This document shows, in pieces, positions 7,723 through 16,947 of a stretch of 64,000 nucleotides of DNA (its first letter is position 1; every line of letters starts with the position of its first letter). Below the pieces are notes generated by a model. It saw nothing but the letters and a program-made list of their open reading frames with translations. It did no database searches and was not told the origin of the DNA. This DNA comes from DASTEQ01 sp040905185 (GTDB taxonomy: Bacteria; Chloroflexota; Limnocylindria; QHBO01): positions 620,001 through 684,000 of the forward strand of contig JBBDRZ010000007.1 in the NCBI GenBank assembly GCA_040905185.1, in the 5' to 3' direction. The position numbers were made by a program, and so were the translations under genes.

Positions 7723-8964
7723 TCACGACATGACCTGGAGCCAGAGGTTGTTCCACTGAGTCTCCTCATCCTCGGCGAGCTGCTTGTATGGGTAGGTGTT
7801 GGCGATCTGGTCCTCGGTGGGAGCCACGGTGGCCGCGAAGACCTCCAGCTCGTCAGCCGTGGCATCGTCTCCGTCCGCCCGGGCCGCGTCAGCGTCGGCC
7901 TGGATCCGGTCGGGCACCTCCGCAACCGGTGAGAAGTAGCCGATGTATTCGGCCAGGGTCGTCGCGGGCACCGGGTCATACCAGTAGTTGATCAGCTGAT
8001 GGGCGGCGTCCTGGTTGGTGGAACCGTTGGGAATGACCAGGTTGTCGTTCCAGCGCATGCCCCCCTCGGCCGGAACCACGAACGCGACGTCGGCGTTGTC
8101 GTAGAGCTTCATCTGGGTCACGTCGCCCGACCACGCCACGGTCAGCGCCAGGTTGCCGGCCGCCAGCTCGTCGTAGTATTCGTTGCCGTAGAAGCCGCGG
8201 AACTGTCCCGCCTCGGCCGCCGTCAGCAGCTTCTCCTGGGCGCGCGTCACGTCGTCCATGGTGGCGTTGGCGGGGACGATGCCCAGCGAGAGCAGGCTCA
8301 GGCTCAGCATGTCGCGGGTATCGCTGAACAGCCCGACGCCCAGGTCCTTGAACGCCGGGTCGAACAGGTCCTCGAAGCTGGTGATCTCACGCCCGGTGAG
8401 CATCGGGTTGTAGCCGATGCCCGTGATCCCACCCTGCCAGTACACGCTGTACGCATTGCCTGGGTCGAACCACTGATCGACCGCGAACTCGGCCGCGTTG
8501 GGGGCGAGATTCGGCAGCTTCGAGTGATCGAGCTCCTGGACGTAGCCCAGGCGGATGAGCTTCTCGACCATCCAGTCGGTGGGGGTGACGATGTCCCACC
8601 CGGTCGGGTTGCCGGCCTGCAGGTCCGGGAAGATCGTCCCGAAGAACTCCTCGTTGTCGTTGATGGCCTCGACGTAGTTGACGTTGATCCCGGTCTGCTC
8701 GATGAAGGCGTTGAGGGTTGGGTATGGCGTCGGGTTCGGGTCGGACTCCTCATCGATGTCGATGTACGCCGGCCAGTTGGCCCACTCCAGGGTGGCGGCC
8801 CCTCCCGGCTGACACGCGGCCAGCAGCCCCGGCAGGGTCAGCGCGGCGCCGATGGCGATCCCGCCCTTTCCGGCTCGGCCCAGGAACGTGCGCCGCGAAA
8901 TGCGGTCCTTCTGCATGGCGCGGACGATGGCCATCTCGATACGGCTGCGCTGCTCGTCAGACAT
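7723..8964 (-). CDS. potD: Polyamine-type ABC transporter substrate-binding protein, Tat lipoprotein (PotD-like)
   Basis: 413 residues. The N-terminus has a twin-arginine motif (SRRTFLGRAG), a hydrophobic stretch and a lipobox (LLAAC), so it is probably exported folded and lipid-anchored. The mature part is a periplasmic-binding-protein type II domain (EWANWPAYIDID; GWDIVTPTDWMVEKLIRLGY; GNLALTVAWSGDVTQM), the family binding spermidine/putrescine-type ligands. ATG 8964 is chosen for the strong GGAGGAGGAAGG upstream rather than 9027. Its start overlaps the 3' end of potA by 8 bp. Confidence 0.9.
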   Translation of the reverse strand: MSDEQRSRIEMAIVRAMQKDRISRRTFLGRAGKGGIAIGAALTLPGLLAACQPGGAATLEWANWPAYIDIDEESDPNPTPYPTLNAFIEQTGINVNYVEAINDNEEFFGTIFPDLQAGNPTGWDIVTPTDWMVEKLIRLGYVQELDHSKLPNLAPNAAEFAVDQWFDPGNAYSVYWQGGITGIGYNPMLTGREITSFEDLFDPAFKDLGVGLFSDTRDMLSLSLLSLGIVPANATMDDVTRAQEKLLTAAEAGQFRGFYGNEYYDELAAGNLALTVAWSGDVTQMKLYDNADVAFVVPAEGGMRWNDNLVIPNGSTNQDAAHQLINYWYDPVPATTLAEYIGYFSPVAEVPDRIQADADAARADGDDATADELEVFAATVAPTEDQIANTYPYKQLAEDEETQWNNLWLQVMS

Positions 8965-10114
8965 CGGTATTTCCTTCCTCCTCCGGGGCATGGGGGTCGC
9001 CGCCGACGTGCTCCGCCGGACCGGCAATCACAAAGGTGTGACGCGGCTGCCAGGTGAGCCGGACCTTCTGGCCATCGGCCAGGGCTTCGGCCACGCTGGC
9101 GGTCTCCAGGTTCTGGGAATAGGCGGTCATGCGGTGGCCGTCGCGGGTCTGAACCAGGTACTGGGTGCTGACCCCGACGTAGCTGGAGTCCAGGACGGTG
9201 CCCTCCACGGCATTGAGATCGGCGGCCGCGGCCTGGCCGTCGCCGGACTTCACCACCCGCAGCTTCTCGGGCCGGATGCCGAGTCGGACCTGCCGCTGAC
9301 CGTTGTCGCCGGCGGGCGCACGGATGACCGTCCCGTCGGTGAGGCGAATGGCGATCATCCCGCCCTCGTGGCCGGCGACCTCGCCCTCCAGCAGGTTTGA
9401 CACGCCCAGGAAGCCGGCCACGAACGCGGTCTCGGGCCGCTCGTACAGGCTCTCCGGGTCGCCCAGCTGCTCGATGTGGCCGGCGCGCATGACCGCGATC
9501 CGGTTCGACATGGTCATGGCCTCGTCCTGGTCGTGGGTCACGTAGATGAACGTGATCCCGACCTCGGTCTGGATCCGCTTCAGCTCGAGCTGCATCTGCT
9601 TGCGCAGCTTCAGGTCCAGCGCGCCGAGTGGCTCGTCCAGCAAAAGGACCTGCGGGTGGTTGATCAGGGCGCGGGCCAGGGCGACCCGCTGCTGCTGGCC
9701 GCCAGACAGCATGGTCGGCTTGCGCTGCTCGAAGCCGGGAAGCTCCACCAGCTCCAGCATCTCGCCGACCCGGGTCTTGATCTCCGCATCGGCCACCTTG
9801 CGGCGGCGCAGCCCGAAGGCGACGTTCTCGTAGATGTTCAGGTGCGGGAAGAGGGCGTAGTTCTGGAAGACGGTGTTGACGTTGCGCTTGAAGGGCGGGA
9901 GGCCGGTGACGTCCTTGTCGGCCAGGTAGATGGTCCCGCTGGTCGGCTCCTCGAAACCGCCGATCATGCGCAGGGTGGTCGTCTTGCCGCAGCCCGACGG
10001 GCCAAGCAGGGAGAAGAACTCCCCGCGCCAGATGTCGAGCGAGAGGTCGTCAACCGCGACGGTCTCGTTGAACTGCTTGGTGACCCGCTCCAGGCGGACG
10101 TCAACCTCGGGCAA
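8957..10114 (-). CDS. potA: Polyamine-type ABC transporter ATPase (PotA-like)
   Basis: 385 residues. Walker A is LLGPSGCGKTTTLRMIGG, the signature LSGGQQQRVALARALI, Walker B LLLDEPLGALDLKLR, and the switch His is in VTHDQDEAMTMS; a TOBE domain forms the C-terminal third. TTG 10114 is selected because GGAGG lies 8 nt upstream and homology begins directly after it (VDVRLERVTKQF); longer readings overlap the divergent acyl-CoA dehydrogenase gene. First gene of the minus-strand potA-D-B-C-aminotransferase operon. Confidence 0.9.
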   Translation of the reverse strand: MPEVDVRLERVTKQFNETVAVDDLSLDIWRGEFFSLLGPSGCGKTTTLRMIGGFEEPTSGTIYLADKDVTGLPPFKRNVNTVFQNYALFPHLNIYENVAFGLRRRKVADAEIKTRVGEMLELVELPGFEQRKPTMLSGGQQQRVALARALINHPQVLLLDEPLGALDLKLRKQMQLELKRIQTEVGITFIYVTHDQDEAMTMSNRIAVMRAGHIEQLGDPESLYERPETAFVAGFLGVSNLLEGEVAGHEGGMIAIRLTDGTVIRAPAGDNGQRQVRLGIRPEKLRVVKSGDGQAAAADLNAVEGTVLDSSYVGVSTQYLVQTRDGHRMTAYSQNLETASVAEALADGQKVRLTWQPRHTFVIAGPAEHVGGDPHAPEEEGNTDV

Positions 10115-10189
10115 CCGGGCACCCTCCAACGTCCCGGCAGTATAGGTCGCAGGGCAACATTGCCGGAGGGCGCGCCGAGTGGGCGCTGA

Positions 10190-10195
10190 TAGACT
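10190..10195 (+). promoter_or_regulatory. -10 box TAGACT, probable leaderless promoter
   Basis: TAGACT lies 10 nt before ATG 10206 in the 91-bp divergent interval shared with potA. Confidence 0.5.
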
Positions 10196-10205
10196 CGCCG
10201 GACCG

Positions 10206-11357
10206 ATGGACTTCGCCCTGTCACCTGCCCACGAGGACATCCGGCGCACCGTCCGTGACTTCGCCGAGCGACGGATCGCGCCCCAGGCGGACGAGATGGA
10301 GGTCCGCGGCGAATTCCCGAGCCAGCTCATCCGCGAGGCGGCCGATCTGGGCCTGCTGGGGGTGCCGTACCCGACCGAGGTGGGCGGCACCGGCCTGGAC
10401 AACCTGGCCTACGCCATCACCATCGAGGAGTTGGCCCGGGTGTCGGGCAGCGTGGCGATCATCGTGTCGGCCCACACGTCGCTGGGCGCCGGCCCGGTGG
10501 CGATGGCCGGCACCCCGGAGCAGCAGGAACGGTTCCTGCGCCCGCTGGCCAGCGGGCAGAAGCTCGGCGCGTATGGGCTGACCGAGCCGGGGGCCGGGAG
10601 CGACTCGCGGGGGACGAAGACGCGGGCTCGCCGCGACGGCGACGAGTGGGTCATCGACGGGGCCAAGCAGTTCATCACCAACGCCGGGGTGGCGGACATC
10701 TACATCGTGGCTGCGGTCACCGAGCAGGGAGCGGAGGGCGGGCGGATCAGTGCCTTCATCGTGGAGAAGGGCACGCCCGGATTCACGTTCGGCCGGCTGC
10801 TGGAAAAGCTGGGGCTCCACGCCTCGGCCACCGGGGAGCTCCTGTTCGATGGCTGCCGGATCCCGGTCACCAACCTGCTGGGCACCGAGGGCGAGGGCGA
10901 CAAGCTGTTCCTGAAGATCCTGGACGGCGGCCGGATCGGGATCGGCGCCATGGCCCTTGGCCTGGCCCAGGCGGCCCTGGAGGCCGCATCGGCGTATGCC
11001 AAGCAGCGCGAGCAGTTCGGCCGGCCCATCGCCTCCTTCCAGGGCGTGGCCTTCCAGATCGCCGACATGGCCACCGAGATCGACGCGGCGCGGCTGCTGG
11101 TCTACCGCGCGGCCTGGCTCAAGGACGCGGGCAAGCCGTACAGCACCGAGGCCGCCATGGCCAAGCTGTACGCCTCCGAGGTGGCAGCCCGAGCGACGAA
11201 CGCGGCCATCCAGGTGCACGGCGGGTACGGGTACGTGCGCGAGTACCGCGTCGAGCGCTACCTGCGCGACGCGAAGCTGACCGAGATCGGGGAGGGGACG
11301 AGCGAGATTCAGCGCCTGGTCATCGCCCGCAACCTGCTCGGCATTCGGGCCATGTGA
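10206..11357 (+). CDS. Acyl-CoA dehydrogenase
   Basis: 383 residues, full length. The N-terminal helical domain starts MDFALSPAHEDIRRTVRDFA. The flavin/substrate core shows YGLTEPGAGSDSRGTKT and WVIDGAKQFITNAG. The C-terminal domain has the catalytic Glu in EIGEGTSEIQRLVIARNLL and the IQVHGGYGYVREY motif. It oxidises an acyl-CoA with FAD and passes electrons to ETF. Five bp downstream lies an acyl-CoA ligase, so the pair would activate and oxidise a short or branched acid. A second dehydrogenase is at 55 kb. Confidence 0.92.
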   Translation: MDFALSPAHEDIRRTVRDFAERRIAPQADEMEVRGEFPSQLIREAADLGLLGVPYPTEVGGTGLDNLAYAITIEELARVSGSVAIIVSAHTSLGAGPVAMAGTPEQQERFLRPLASGQKLGAYGLTEPGAGSDSRGTKTRARRDGDEWVIDGAKQFITNAGVADIYIVAAVTEQGAEGGRISAFIVEKGTPGFTFGRLLEKLGLHASATGELLFDGCRIPVTNLLGTEGEGDKLFLKILDGGRIGIGAMALGLAQAALEAASAYAKQREQFGRPIASFQGVAFQIADMATEIDAARLLVYRAAWLKDAGKPYSTEAAMAKLYASEVAARATNAAIQVHGGYGYVREYRVERYLRDAKLTEIGEGTSEIQRLVIARNLLGIRAM

Positions 11358-11362
11358 GACCG

Positions 11363-13360
11363 ATGGCCGTGCGAGCGGCCGGGCCGCGGTTCGGAACCGA
11401 TTCGCCCGCGGCGGCCTGGCGACCCTCTCCTGCGTATCTCGAACGCAGCCGGCTGCGCCGGTTTCTGACCGATGTCGGCTGCGCCGACCTGGAGGACCTC
11501 CAGGCCCGCGCGGAGGCCGATCCGGCCTGGTTCTGGTCGGCGGCCGTGGCGGACCTGGGAATCCGCTTCGATCCGGAGCCCGAGACCGTGCTCGACGTGT
11601 CGCGGGGGCCCGAGTGGGCTCGCTGGTGGGTGGGAGCCGGGTTCAACTACGTGGCCGCGGCGGTGGATGAGCCGGCGGCCGCGCGGCCCGACGAACAGGC
11701 GCTCGTCTGGGAGGGGGAGGACGGCGCGGTCCGATGCTTCTCCCGCGGGGAGCTGCGTTCCGAGGTGGACCGCGCGGCACGAGCCATGGTGGCCCTGGGG
11801 GTGGGCCGTGGCGACCGGGTGGGGATCTTCCTGCCCATGATTCCCGAGGCGGTGATCGCGGTCCTGGCCGTCGGGAAGCTGGGGGCCATCTACACGCCCA
11901 TCTTCTCCGGCTATGGGGCGCCGGCTGTCGCCAGCCGGTTGGCGGACTGCGAAGCCCGGTTGCTCGTCACGGCCGACGGGTTCTGGCGGCGCGGGAAGGC
12001 GGTGTCCATGAAGGCGGTGGCCGACGCGGCGCTGGCCGAAGCGCCGAGCGTGGAGCGGTGTCTGGTCGTGCGCCGGCTGGGCGATGCCGCCGGTGAGGGG
12101 TCCTGGAGGCCCGACCGGGACGTGGCCTGGGACGAGGCGCTGGCGGCGGCCGGCGACAAGCCGCTGGCATCGGTCCGGAGCGACGCGAACGATCCGTTCC
12201 TGGTGATCTACACCTCGGGCACCACCGGGAAACCCAAGGGCGCGGTCCACGTCCACGGCGGGTTTCCGCTCAAGAGTGCCGTGGACCTGGCCCATTGCTT
12301 CGACCTCCAGGCCGGCGACGTGCTGTTCTGGTTCACGGACATGGGCTGGATGATGGGCCCGTGGGCCGTATGCGGGGCGCTGCTGCTCGGTGCGACACTG
12401 GTCATCTACGAGGGCACGCCGGATTTCCCCGGTCCGGATCGGCTGTGGGCGGTGGCGGAGCGCCACGCGGTCACCCACCTTGGGATCAGCCCCACCGCGA
12501 TCCGGGCCCTGATGACCCACGGGTCGGAGCCCGTTCTGGCCCACGACCTGTCGTCGCTGTTCGTGCTGGGCTCCACCGGGGAGCCATGGAACCCCGACCC
12601 GTGGTGGTGGCTGCACCGCGCCGTGGGCGGGGAGCGGCTGCCGATCATCAACTACTCCGGCGGGACCGAGATCAGCGGCGGGATCGTCGGCTGCACGACC
12701 ATCACCCCCATCGCTCCGTGCTCGTTCGCCGGGCCGTGTCCCGGCATGGCGGCCGGTGTGGTGGACGGCGACGGGCGCCCGGTCCGCGGCGAGGTGGGGG
12801 AGCTGGTCATCCGCCAACCATGGCCCGGGATGACCCAGGGTTTCTGGCGCGATCCGGATCGGTACCTGGAGGCCTACTGGCGGCGCCTGCCGGGGGTCTG
12901 GGTTCACGGTGACTGGGCGCGCATCGACCCCGACGGCTTCTGGTACATCGGCGGCCGGTCGGACGACACGATCAAGGTTGCCGGGAAGCGGGTCGGTCCC
13001 GCCGAGCTCGAGTCGGCGGCCGTAGCCAGCCCCGTCGCTGTCGAGGCCCTGGCCATCGGTGTGCCCGATGAGATCAAGGGTGAGGCAATCGTCATCTTCG
13101 TCGTGTCCGCGGCCGGTTCCTATGTGCTCGAGGAGTTGGGAAAGTCCCCGACCGAGATGGTGGCGGACTACGTGGTTCGTCAGCTCGGCAAGTCCTTCCG
13201 CCCCGCCGCCGTGCATCTCGTTCCGGCTCTCCCCAAGACTCGCAACGGCAAGATCCTGCGGCGGGTGGCGCGCGCCGCGTACCTGGGCCTGGATGCGGGC
13301 GACGTCTCGGCGCTCGAGGACCCCGCCACCCTGGAGCCGATCCGCGCCCTGCGCGGCTGA
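11363..13360 (+). CDS. AMP-forming acyl-CoA synthetase (acetyl-CoA synthetase-like)
   Basis: 665 residues, size and order of the acetyl/propionyl-CoA synthetase group: a short ACAS-type N-terminal region (about 45-105), the ATP loop YTSGTTGKPKGAVHVHGG, NYSGGTEISGGIVGC in the core, the hinge WYIGGRSDDTIKVAGKRVGP, and the C-terminal catalytic Lys in KTRNGKILRRVAR. It converts a carboxylic acid, ATP and CoA to acyl-CoA. The W(I/F)TGG-like and specificity residues do not allow a confident substrate. ATG 11363 follows the dehydrogenase stop by 5 bp, implying one mRNA. Confidence 0.88.
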   Translation: MAVRAAGPRFGTDSPAAAWRPSPAYLERSRLRRFLTDVGCADLEDLQARAEADPAWFWSAAVADLGIRFDPEPETVLDVSRGPEWARWWVGAGFNYVAAAVDEPAAARPDEQALVWEGEDGAVRCFSRGELRSEVDRAARAMVALGVGRGDRVGIFLPMIPEAVIAVLAVGKLGAIYTPIFSGYGAPAVASRLADCEARLLVTADGFWRRGKAVSMKAVADAALAEAPSVERCLVVRRLGDAAGEGSWRPDRDVAWDEALAAAGDKPLASVRSDANDPFLVIYTSGTTGKPKGAVHVHGGFPLKSAVDLAHCFDLQAGDVLFWFTDMGWMMGPWAVCGALLLGATLVIYEGTPDFPGPDRLWAVAERHAVTHLGISPTAIRALMTHGSEPVLAHDLSSLFVLGSTGEPWNPDPWWWLHRAVGGERLPIINYSGGTEISGGIVGCTTITPIAPCSFAGPCPGMAAGVVDGDGRPVRGEVGELVIRQPWPGMTQGFWRDPDRYLEAYWRRLPGVWVHGDWARIDPDGFWYIGGRSDDTIKVAGKRVGPAELESAAVASPVAVEALAIGVPDEIKGEAIVIFVVSAAGSYVLEELGKSPTEMVADYVVRQLGKSFRPAAVHLVPALPKTRNGKILRRVARAAYLGLDAGDVSALEDPATLEPIRALRG

Positions 13361-13367
13361 CGGGTTC

Positions 13368-15587
13368 ATGGGCGGACACCGACACTTGGCCCGGACGGCA
13401 TGCGGCTTCGCCATGCTGATCGGCCTCCTGGTTGCGCCCGCGCCGGCGGCCGCGGTCGACCCCATCCCTGGCACGCCACTTCCTGCCGAGCCCGAAGCGA
13501 TCGTCCTGCCATTCGTCACGGACGCCATCGCGTTCGATCTGGATGCCGATGGCACGCGCGACCTCGTGGTGGTCACCAGCTCCAGCGACGATCCGGGACT
13601 GGCGGCGCTGCGGACGTGGTACGTCGACGACCTTGCCCTGGGCGTGTCGGCCGCCGGCCACGGAAGCGCCGTCCCGCTACGGCGCCCGGCGAGCGGTGAT
13701 GCGCTGATGACCGAGGCGGGCCGCTCGGGGATCGACCGCGAGGGCATGATCCCGGTGCACCTGGACGAGCCGGCCAGACTTCTCCGTGCGCACCGCGACG
13801 GCCGCGAGATCTTGCTGTTGGCAATTATGGGTGGCGACACGCAGTTCGACCTGCCGTGCTGCCTGACCATCTGGGAGGTCGTGGACAAGGACCGAACGCT
13901 GGAGCTCCGGCTCGTGGCGGACACCGAGCGACTGGCGGTCGAGGTCGTTGCCGCGGACATGGACGCCGACGGCACCGACGAGCTGTTGGTCACCGAAGGC
14001 CCGCTCAACGACCTGAGCCAGGTCCTGGACCTCGCCCTGCTGCGCTGGAACGGCGAGCGCTTTGCCCGGACCGCCTTCACCATCCCGAGCGTCACCGGCT
14101 GCTGCGGCACGATTCTGGATATTGGCGATTCCGACGGATTCCCGGGCGAGGAGGTGCTGCTGGCCGGGCCACTGATCGGGCCTGGGCGCAGCCAGCCCAC
14201 TGGTCTGCACCGGGTGAGCCTGCGAGCCGGGGCGCCGTTCGTCGAGCGCGGCGATCTCGGCGACGTGATCGCCGCCCACGCGCTGAGCCTGGAAACCGGT
14301 CCGGCCGTGCTCACGACCGACGGCTCGATTCTCTTCCTGTGGTCATGGCCGCGAGATGGGCAGCCGGATCGGCAAGCTGCCCGGACCAGTGGCGGAGCGC
14401 CATCCGCGGTCTTTGGCACGGGTGCCCATACGCGGATCGTGGCCGGCGTCGCGTTCCAGGATCCGGGGTCGGTGCTGGTGCTGCCCGGTGATTTGGGCGG
14501 CGGGGCGGGCCCGTCCACCGCGTTCGGGCGAGACACCCGTCCCGTCGCCTTCGCTGCGACCGTGCAGGGAGAGGTCGCGACCTCCCTGACGCCGTTCATC
14601 GGCGTGATCCCCGGCGGCCTACCCGGAGACCGCGACGTGTACGTGTTCGGCGGTCAGCTGGTCCGCCCCGTACCAGATCCGGACGTCCTCGCCGAAGTCA
14701 CGTCGCTGGCATTGCTCCCCGGGCTGGAGCCGGTGGGCACCGTCGGTCCGGGCGGTGAGTGGGTTGCGCTCCTGACCGATTTCTCCGAATTCGCCCGCCT
14801 CAATGCCGGGCCGCCGGAGGTGACGCTCCTGGCTGCCCGGAACCCTTCCGCGCTGCGGCTGGTGGCGACCTCATCGGTCTTGGAACCGGAGTCGGACGGA
14901 GGACACCTGGCACCCACCTTCCTCGGCGTGGCCACCGACCCGGATCATCCGACGGGGCTGATCGTGGGCGACGAGGCGGCCTACGCCGAAATCAGTGGTC
15001 CGCCCGGCACGACCGTCTGGTGGGCGACGCGCGGCCGCCCCTCCGGCAACCTGACCCTGGGGGCAGATGGGGTGGCCCGGATCCAACTGCTCGAGGCAGC
15101 CGGCCCCAACGCGCCCGACGGCTCGGGCGCCACGGCCAGCATCTGGCTGGTGACTCCTGCCGGGCACGCGTACTACGGCACGTGGCGGATCCGGGTCTAC
15201 CGTCAGCCCCCTTCGCTGGTCATCACCCCGAACGAGGCACTGTTCAACTTCAGCCCCGCGGTGGTTGGGCAGACGGTTCCCGGCGCAACGGTCACGATCG
15301 ACGGGACGGAGGTCCGCGTCGAGCAGGACGGCTCGTTCGCCGGCCCCGTGTCCGCAGGGCTCTTGCCCAGCGACGTCCGCGTGGTCGCGGTCGATCCCGT
15401 GGGAAACCGCACCGAGCGAGTCGTGAGCGTGATCTGGCCGGTGGACTACCGGCGGCTGCCGTTCGTGCCCATGGCGGTGCTGCTGACCGTTGGGGCGGCC
15501 GCCGTCTTGTTCCTGCGCCGGCCCGACACGGGACCCAGCCGGCGGACCCCGGACGACGGAGCCACTTTCGAAGAGATCGGCGGCTAG
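13368..15587 (+). CDS. Large exported FG-GAP-like repeat protein with C-terminal membrane anchor
   Basis: 739 residues. A signal peptide (about residues 1-30; AMLIGLLVAPAPAAA) is followed by calcium-loop-like repeats FDLDADGTRDLVVV and DMDADGTDELLVTEG, typical of FG-GAP/VCBS beta-propeller blades, then a second blade-rich region and an Ig-like segment near 600-690. A C-terminal helix (LPFVPMAVLLTVGAAAVLFL) precedes a basic-acidic tail, so the protein is held on the outside of the membrane. It follows the ligase by 7 bp. Function is unknown; ligand binding or adhesion is a guess. Confidence 0.7.
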   Translation: MGGHRHLARTACGFAMLIGLLVAPAPAAAVDPIPGTPLPAEPEAIVLPFVTDAIAFDLDADGTRDLVVVTSSSDDPGLAALRTWYVDDLALGVSAAGHGSAVPLRRPASGDALMTEAGRSGIDREGMIPVHLDEPARLLRAHRDGREILLLAIMGGDTQFDLPCCLTIWEVVDKDRTLELRLVADTERLAVEVVAADMDADGTDELLVTEGPLNDLSQVLDLALLRWNGERFARTAFTIPSVTGCCGTILDIGDSDGFPGEEVLLAGPLIGPGRSQPTGLHRVSLRAGAPFVERGDLGDVIAAHALSLETGPAVLTTDGSILFLWSWPRDGQPDRQAARTSGGAPSAVFGTGAHTRIVAGVAFQDPGSVLVLPGDLGGGAGPSTAFGRDTRPVAFAATVQGEVATSLTPFIGVIPGGLPGDRDVYVFGGQLVRPVPDPDVLAEVTSLALLPGLEPVGTVGPGGEWVALLTDFSEFARLNAGPPEVTLLAARNPSALRLVATSSVLEPESDGGHLAPTFLGVATDPDHPTGLIVGDEAAYAEISGPPGTTVWWATRGRPSGNLTLGADGVARIQLLEAAGPNAPDGSGATASIWLVTPAGHAYYGTWRIRVYRQPPSLVITPNEALFNFSPAVVGQTVPGATVTIDGTEVRVEQDGSFAGPVSAGLLPSDVRVVAVDPVGNRTERVVSVIWPVDYRRLPFVPMAVLLTVGAAAVLFLRRPDTGPSRRTPDDGATFEEIGG

Positions 15588-15590
15588 ACT
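15585..15590 (+). promoter_or_regulatory. -10 box TAGACT, probable leaderless promoter
   Basis: TAGACT overlaps the stop codon of the preceding gene and lies 6 nt before ATG 15597. Confidence 0.5.
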
Positions 15591-15596
15591 CGGCCC

Positions 15597-16940
15597 ATGC
15601 CCCTGGTGCGCCCGCTGCGCGGGCTCGGCTATGCGCTGGATCGGTTCGGCAGCGGCGACATCCCGGCCCGGGTACAACGACCGGGCGAGGGCGCTGCGGC
15701 CGCCGGTCGGGTGGCGGATCTTACCGATCTGGTGTGCCCGCCGTTTGACGTGATCTCCGACTCGCAGCGGGCTGCCCTGCTGGCGCGTCACCCGCGCAAT
15801 GCGGTCCGGCTGGAGCTGAGCGCGGAGGCGGCCCCGCACCGGGCGGCCGCCGAGGCACTTTCGGCGTGGCAGGCGGACGGGACGTTGAGCATCCGATCGC
15901 GGGCATCCTTCTACGCGTACCGCTATCAGGCGGCCGATTCCGCGGAGTCGGCCGCGGTGCGCGGGATCCTGGCCCGCATCCGCCTGGAGCCGTGGGGGCC
16001 CGGCATCCGGCCCCATGAGCACACGATGCCCGGACCCAAGGAGGATCGACTGGGCCTGCTCCGGGCGACCCAGACCCAGCTCAGCCCAATCCTGATCCTG
16101 TACGCCGACCGCTCGGCGCGCTATGCGCCGCTCGTCGAGCGGGCGGTCTTCGACGAGTGGCGGGCCCGCGACGGGGACGGGCTTCTGCATCGAGTCGGCG
16201 TGATCGAGTCCGACCAGGGCCTGGCTGCCTACCTGTCCCGGAGGCGGCTGGTGGTCGCCGACGGCCACCATCGGTATGAGACCGCGCTGGCCTACCAGGC
16301 CGAGGTCCGGTCCAGACCGATCCCCGGCGGTGCTGCACCGGGCGCCCTGGCGGCGGATTGGGTGATGGCGGTGCTGGTCAATGCCGCCCAGGAGCAGCTC
16401 GAGATCCGGCCCACCCATCGGCTCTTGCGACGGGTGGATGCCGATCGTCTGCGCGCCCTGGTCCAGGGCCCCGATCCGCTGTTCCAGGCCGTGCCGGTGG
16501 CTCCGGAGCAGCTGGCCGAGCGGCTGGCGGACCTGCGCGAGGTGGAGGAAGCGGTGTTCGGCCTGGTCCTGCCCGACGGGGAGGGTTGGCTCCTGATCGG
16601 GGACGTGGACGTCGCGGCCGAAAGGATGCGGCGCGAGCCGATGAGCGCGCCGGCCCGCCGGCTCGACCTGGCCGTGCTCCACGCTGCGCTGCTCGGCGAC
16701 CGGCTGGGCATCACCGAGGCGGACGTGGCCGCCGGGGAAACGCTCCTCTACACTAGGAGCGAGGCCGATGCCCGCACCCGCGTTGCCCGCGGCGAGGTGG
16801 CGGCGGCGATCCTGGTGCGCCCCACCCGGCTGGAGGAGTTGACCGCGGTGGCGGCCGCCGGGGACGTCATGCCGCAGAAGTCGACCTACTTCTATCCGAA
16901 GCTGCTGACCGGGATGGTCTTCTATCCGCTGGAGGGTTGA
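15597..16940 (+). CDS. DUF1015 family protein
   Basis: 447 residues. Begins with the DUF1015 pattern VRPLRGLGYALDRFG and VADLTDLVCPPFDVISD, and carries the family's strongest motif, VVADGHHRYETALAYQ, in the middle. The C-terminal region ends MPQKSTYFYPKLLTGMVFYPL as in other members. The family includes free-serine kinases in archaea, but most bacterial members are uncharacterised, so no reaction is assigned. Followed after 7 bp by an alpha/beta hydrolase gene. Confidence 0.88.
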   Translation: MPLVRPLRGLGYALDRFGSGDIPARVQRPGEGAAAAGRVADLTDLVCPPFDVISDSQRAALLARHPRNAVRLELSAEAAPHRAAAEALSAWQADGTLSIRSRASFYAYRYQAADSAESAAVRGILARIRLEPWGPGIRPHEHTMPGPKEDRLGLLRATQTQLSPILILYADRSARYAPLVERAVFDEWRARDGDGLLHRVGVIESDQGLAAYLSRRRLVVADGHHRYETALAYQAEVRSRPIPGGAAPGALAADWVMAVLVNAAQEQLEIRPTHRLLRRVDADRLRALVQGPDPLFQAVPVAPEQLAERLADLREVEEAVFGLVLPDGEGWLLIGDVDVAAERMRREPMSAPARRLDLAVLHAALLGDRLGITEADVAAGETLLYTRSEADARTRVARGEVAAAILVRPTRLEELTAVAAAGDVMPQKSTYFYPKLLTGMVFYPLEG

Positions 16941-16947
16941 GCACACC

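Noticed and set aside
11309..14599. 1096-codon open frame on minus opposite the acyl-CoA ligase and FG-GAP genes
   Set aside because: Composition is that of an antisense frame in GC-rich DNA; the plus strand has complete catalytic motifs.
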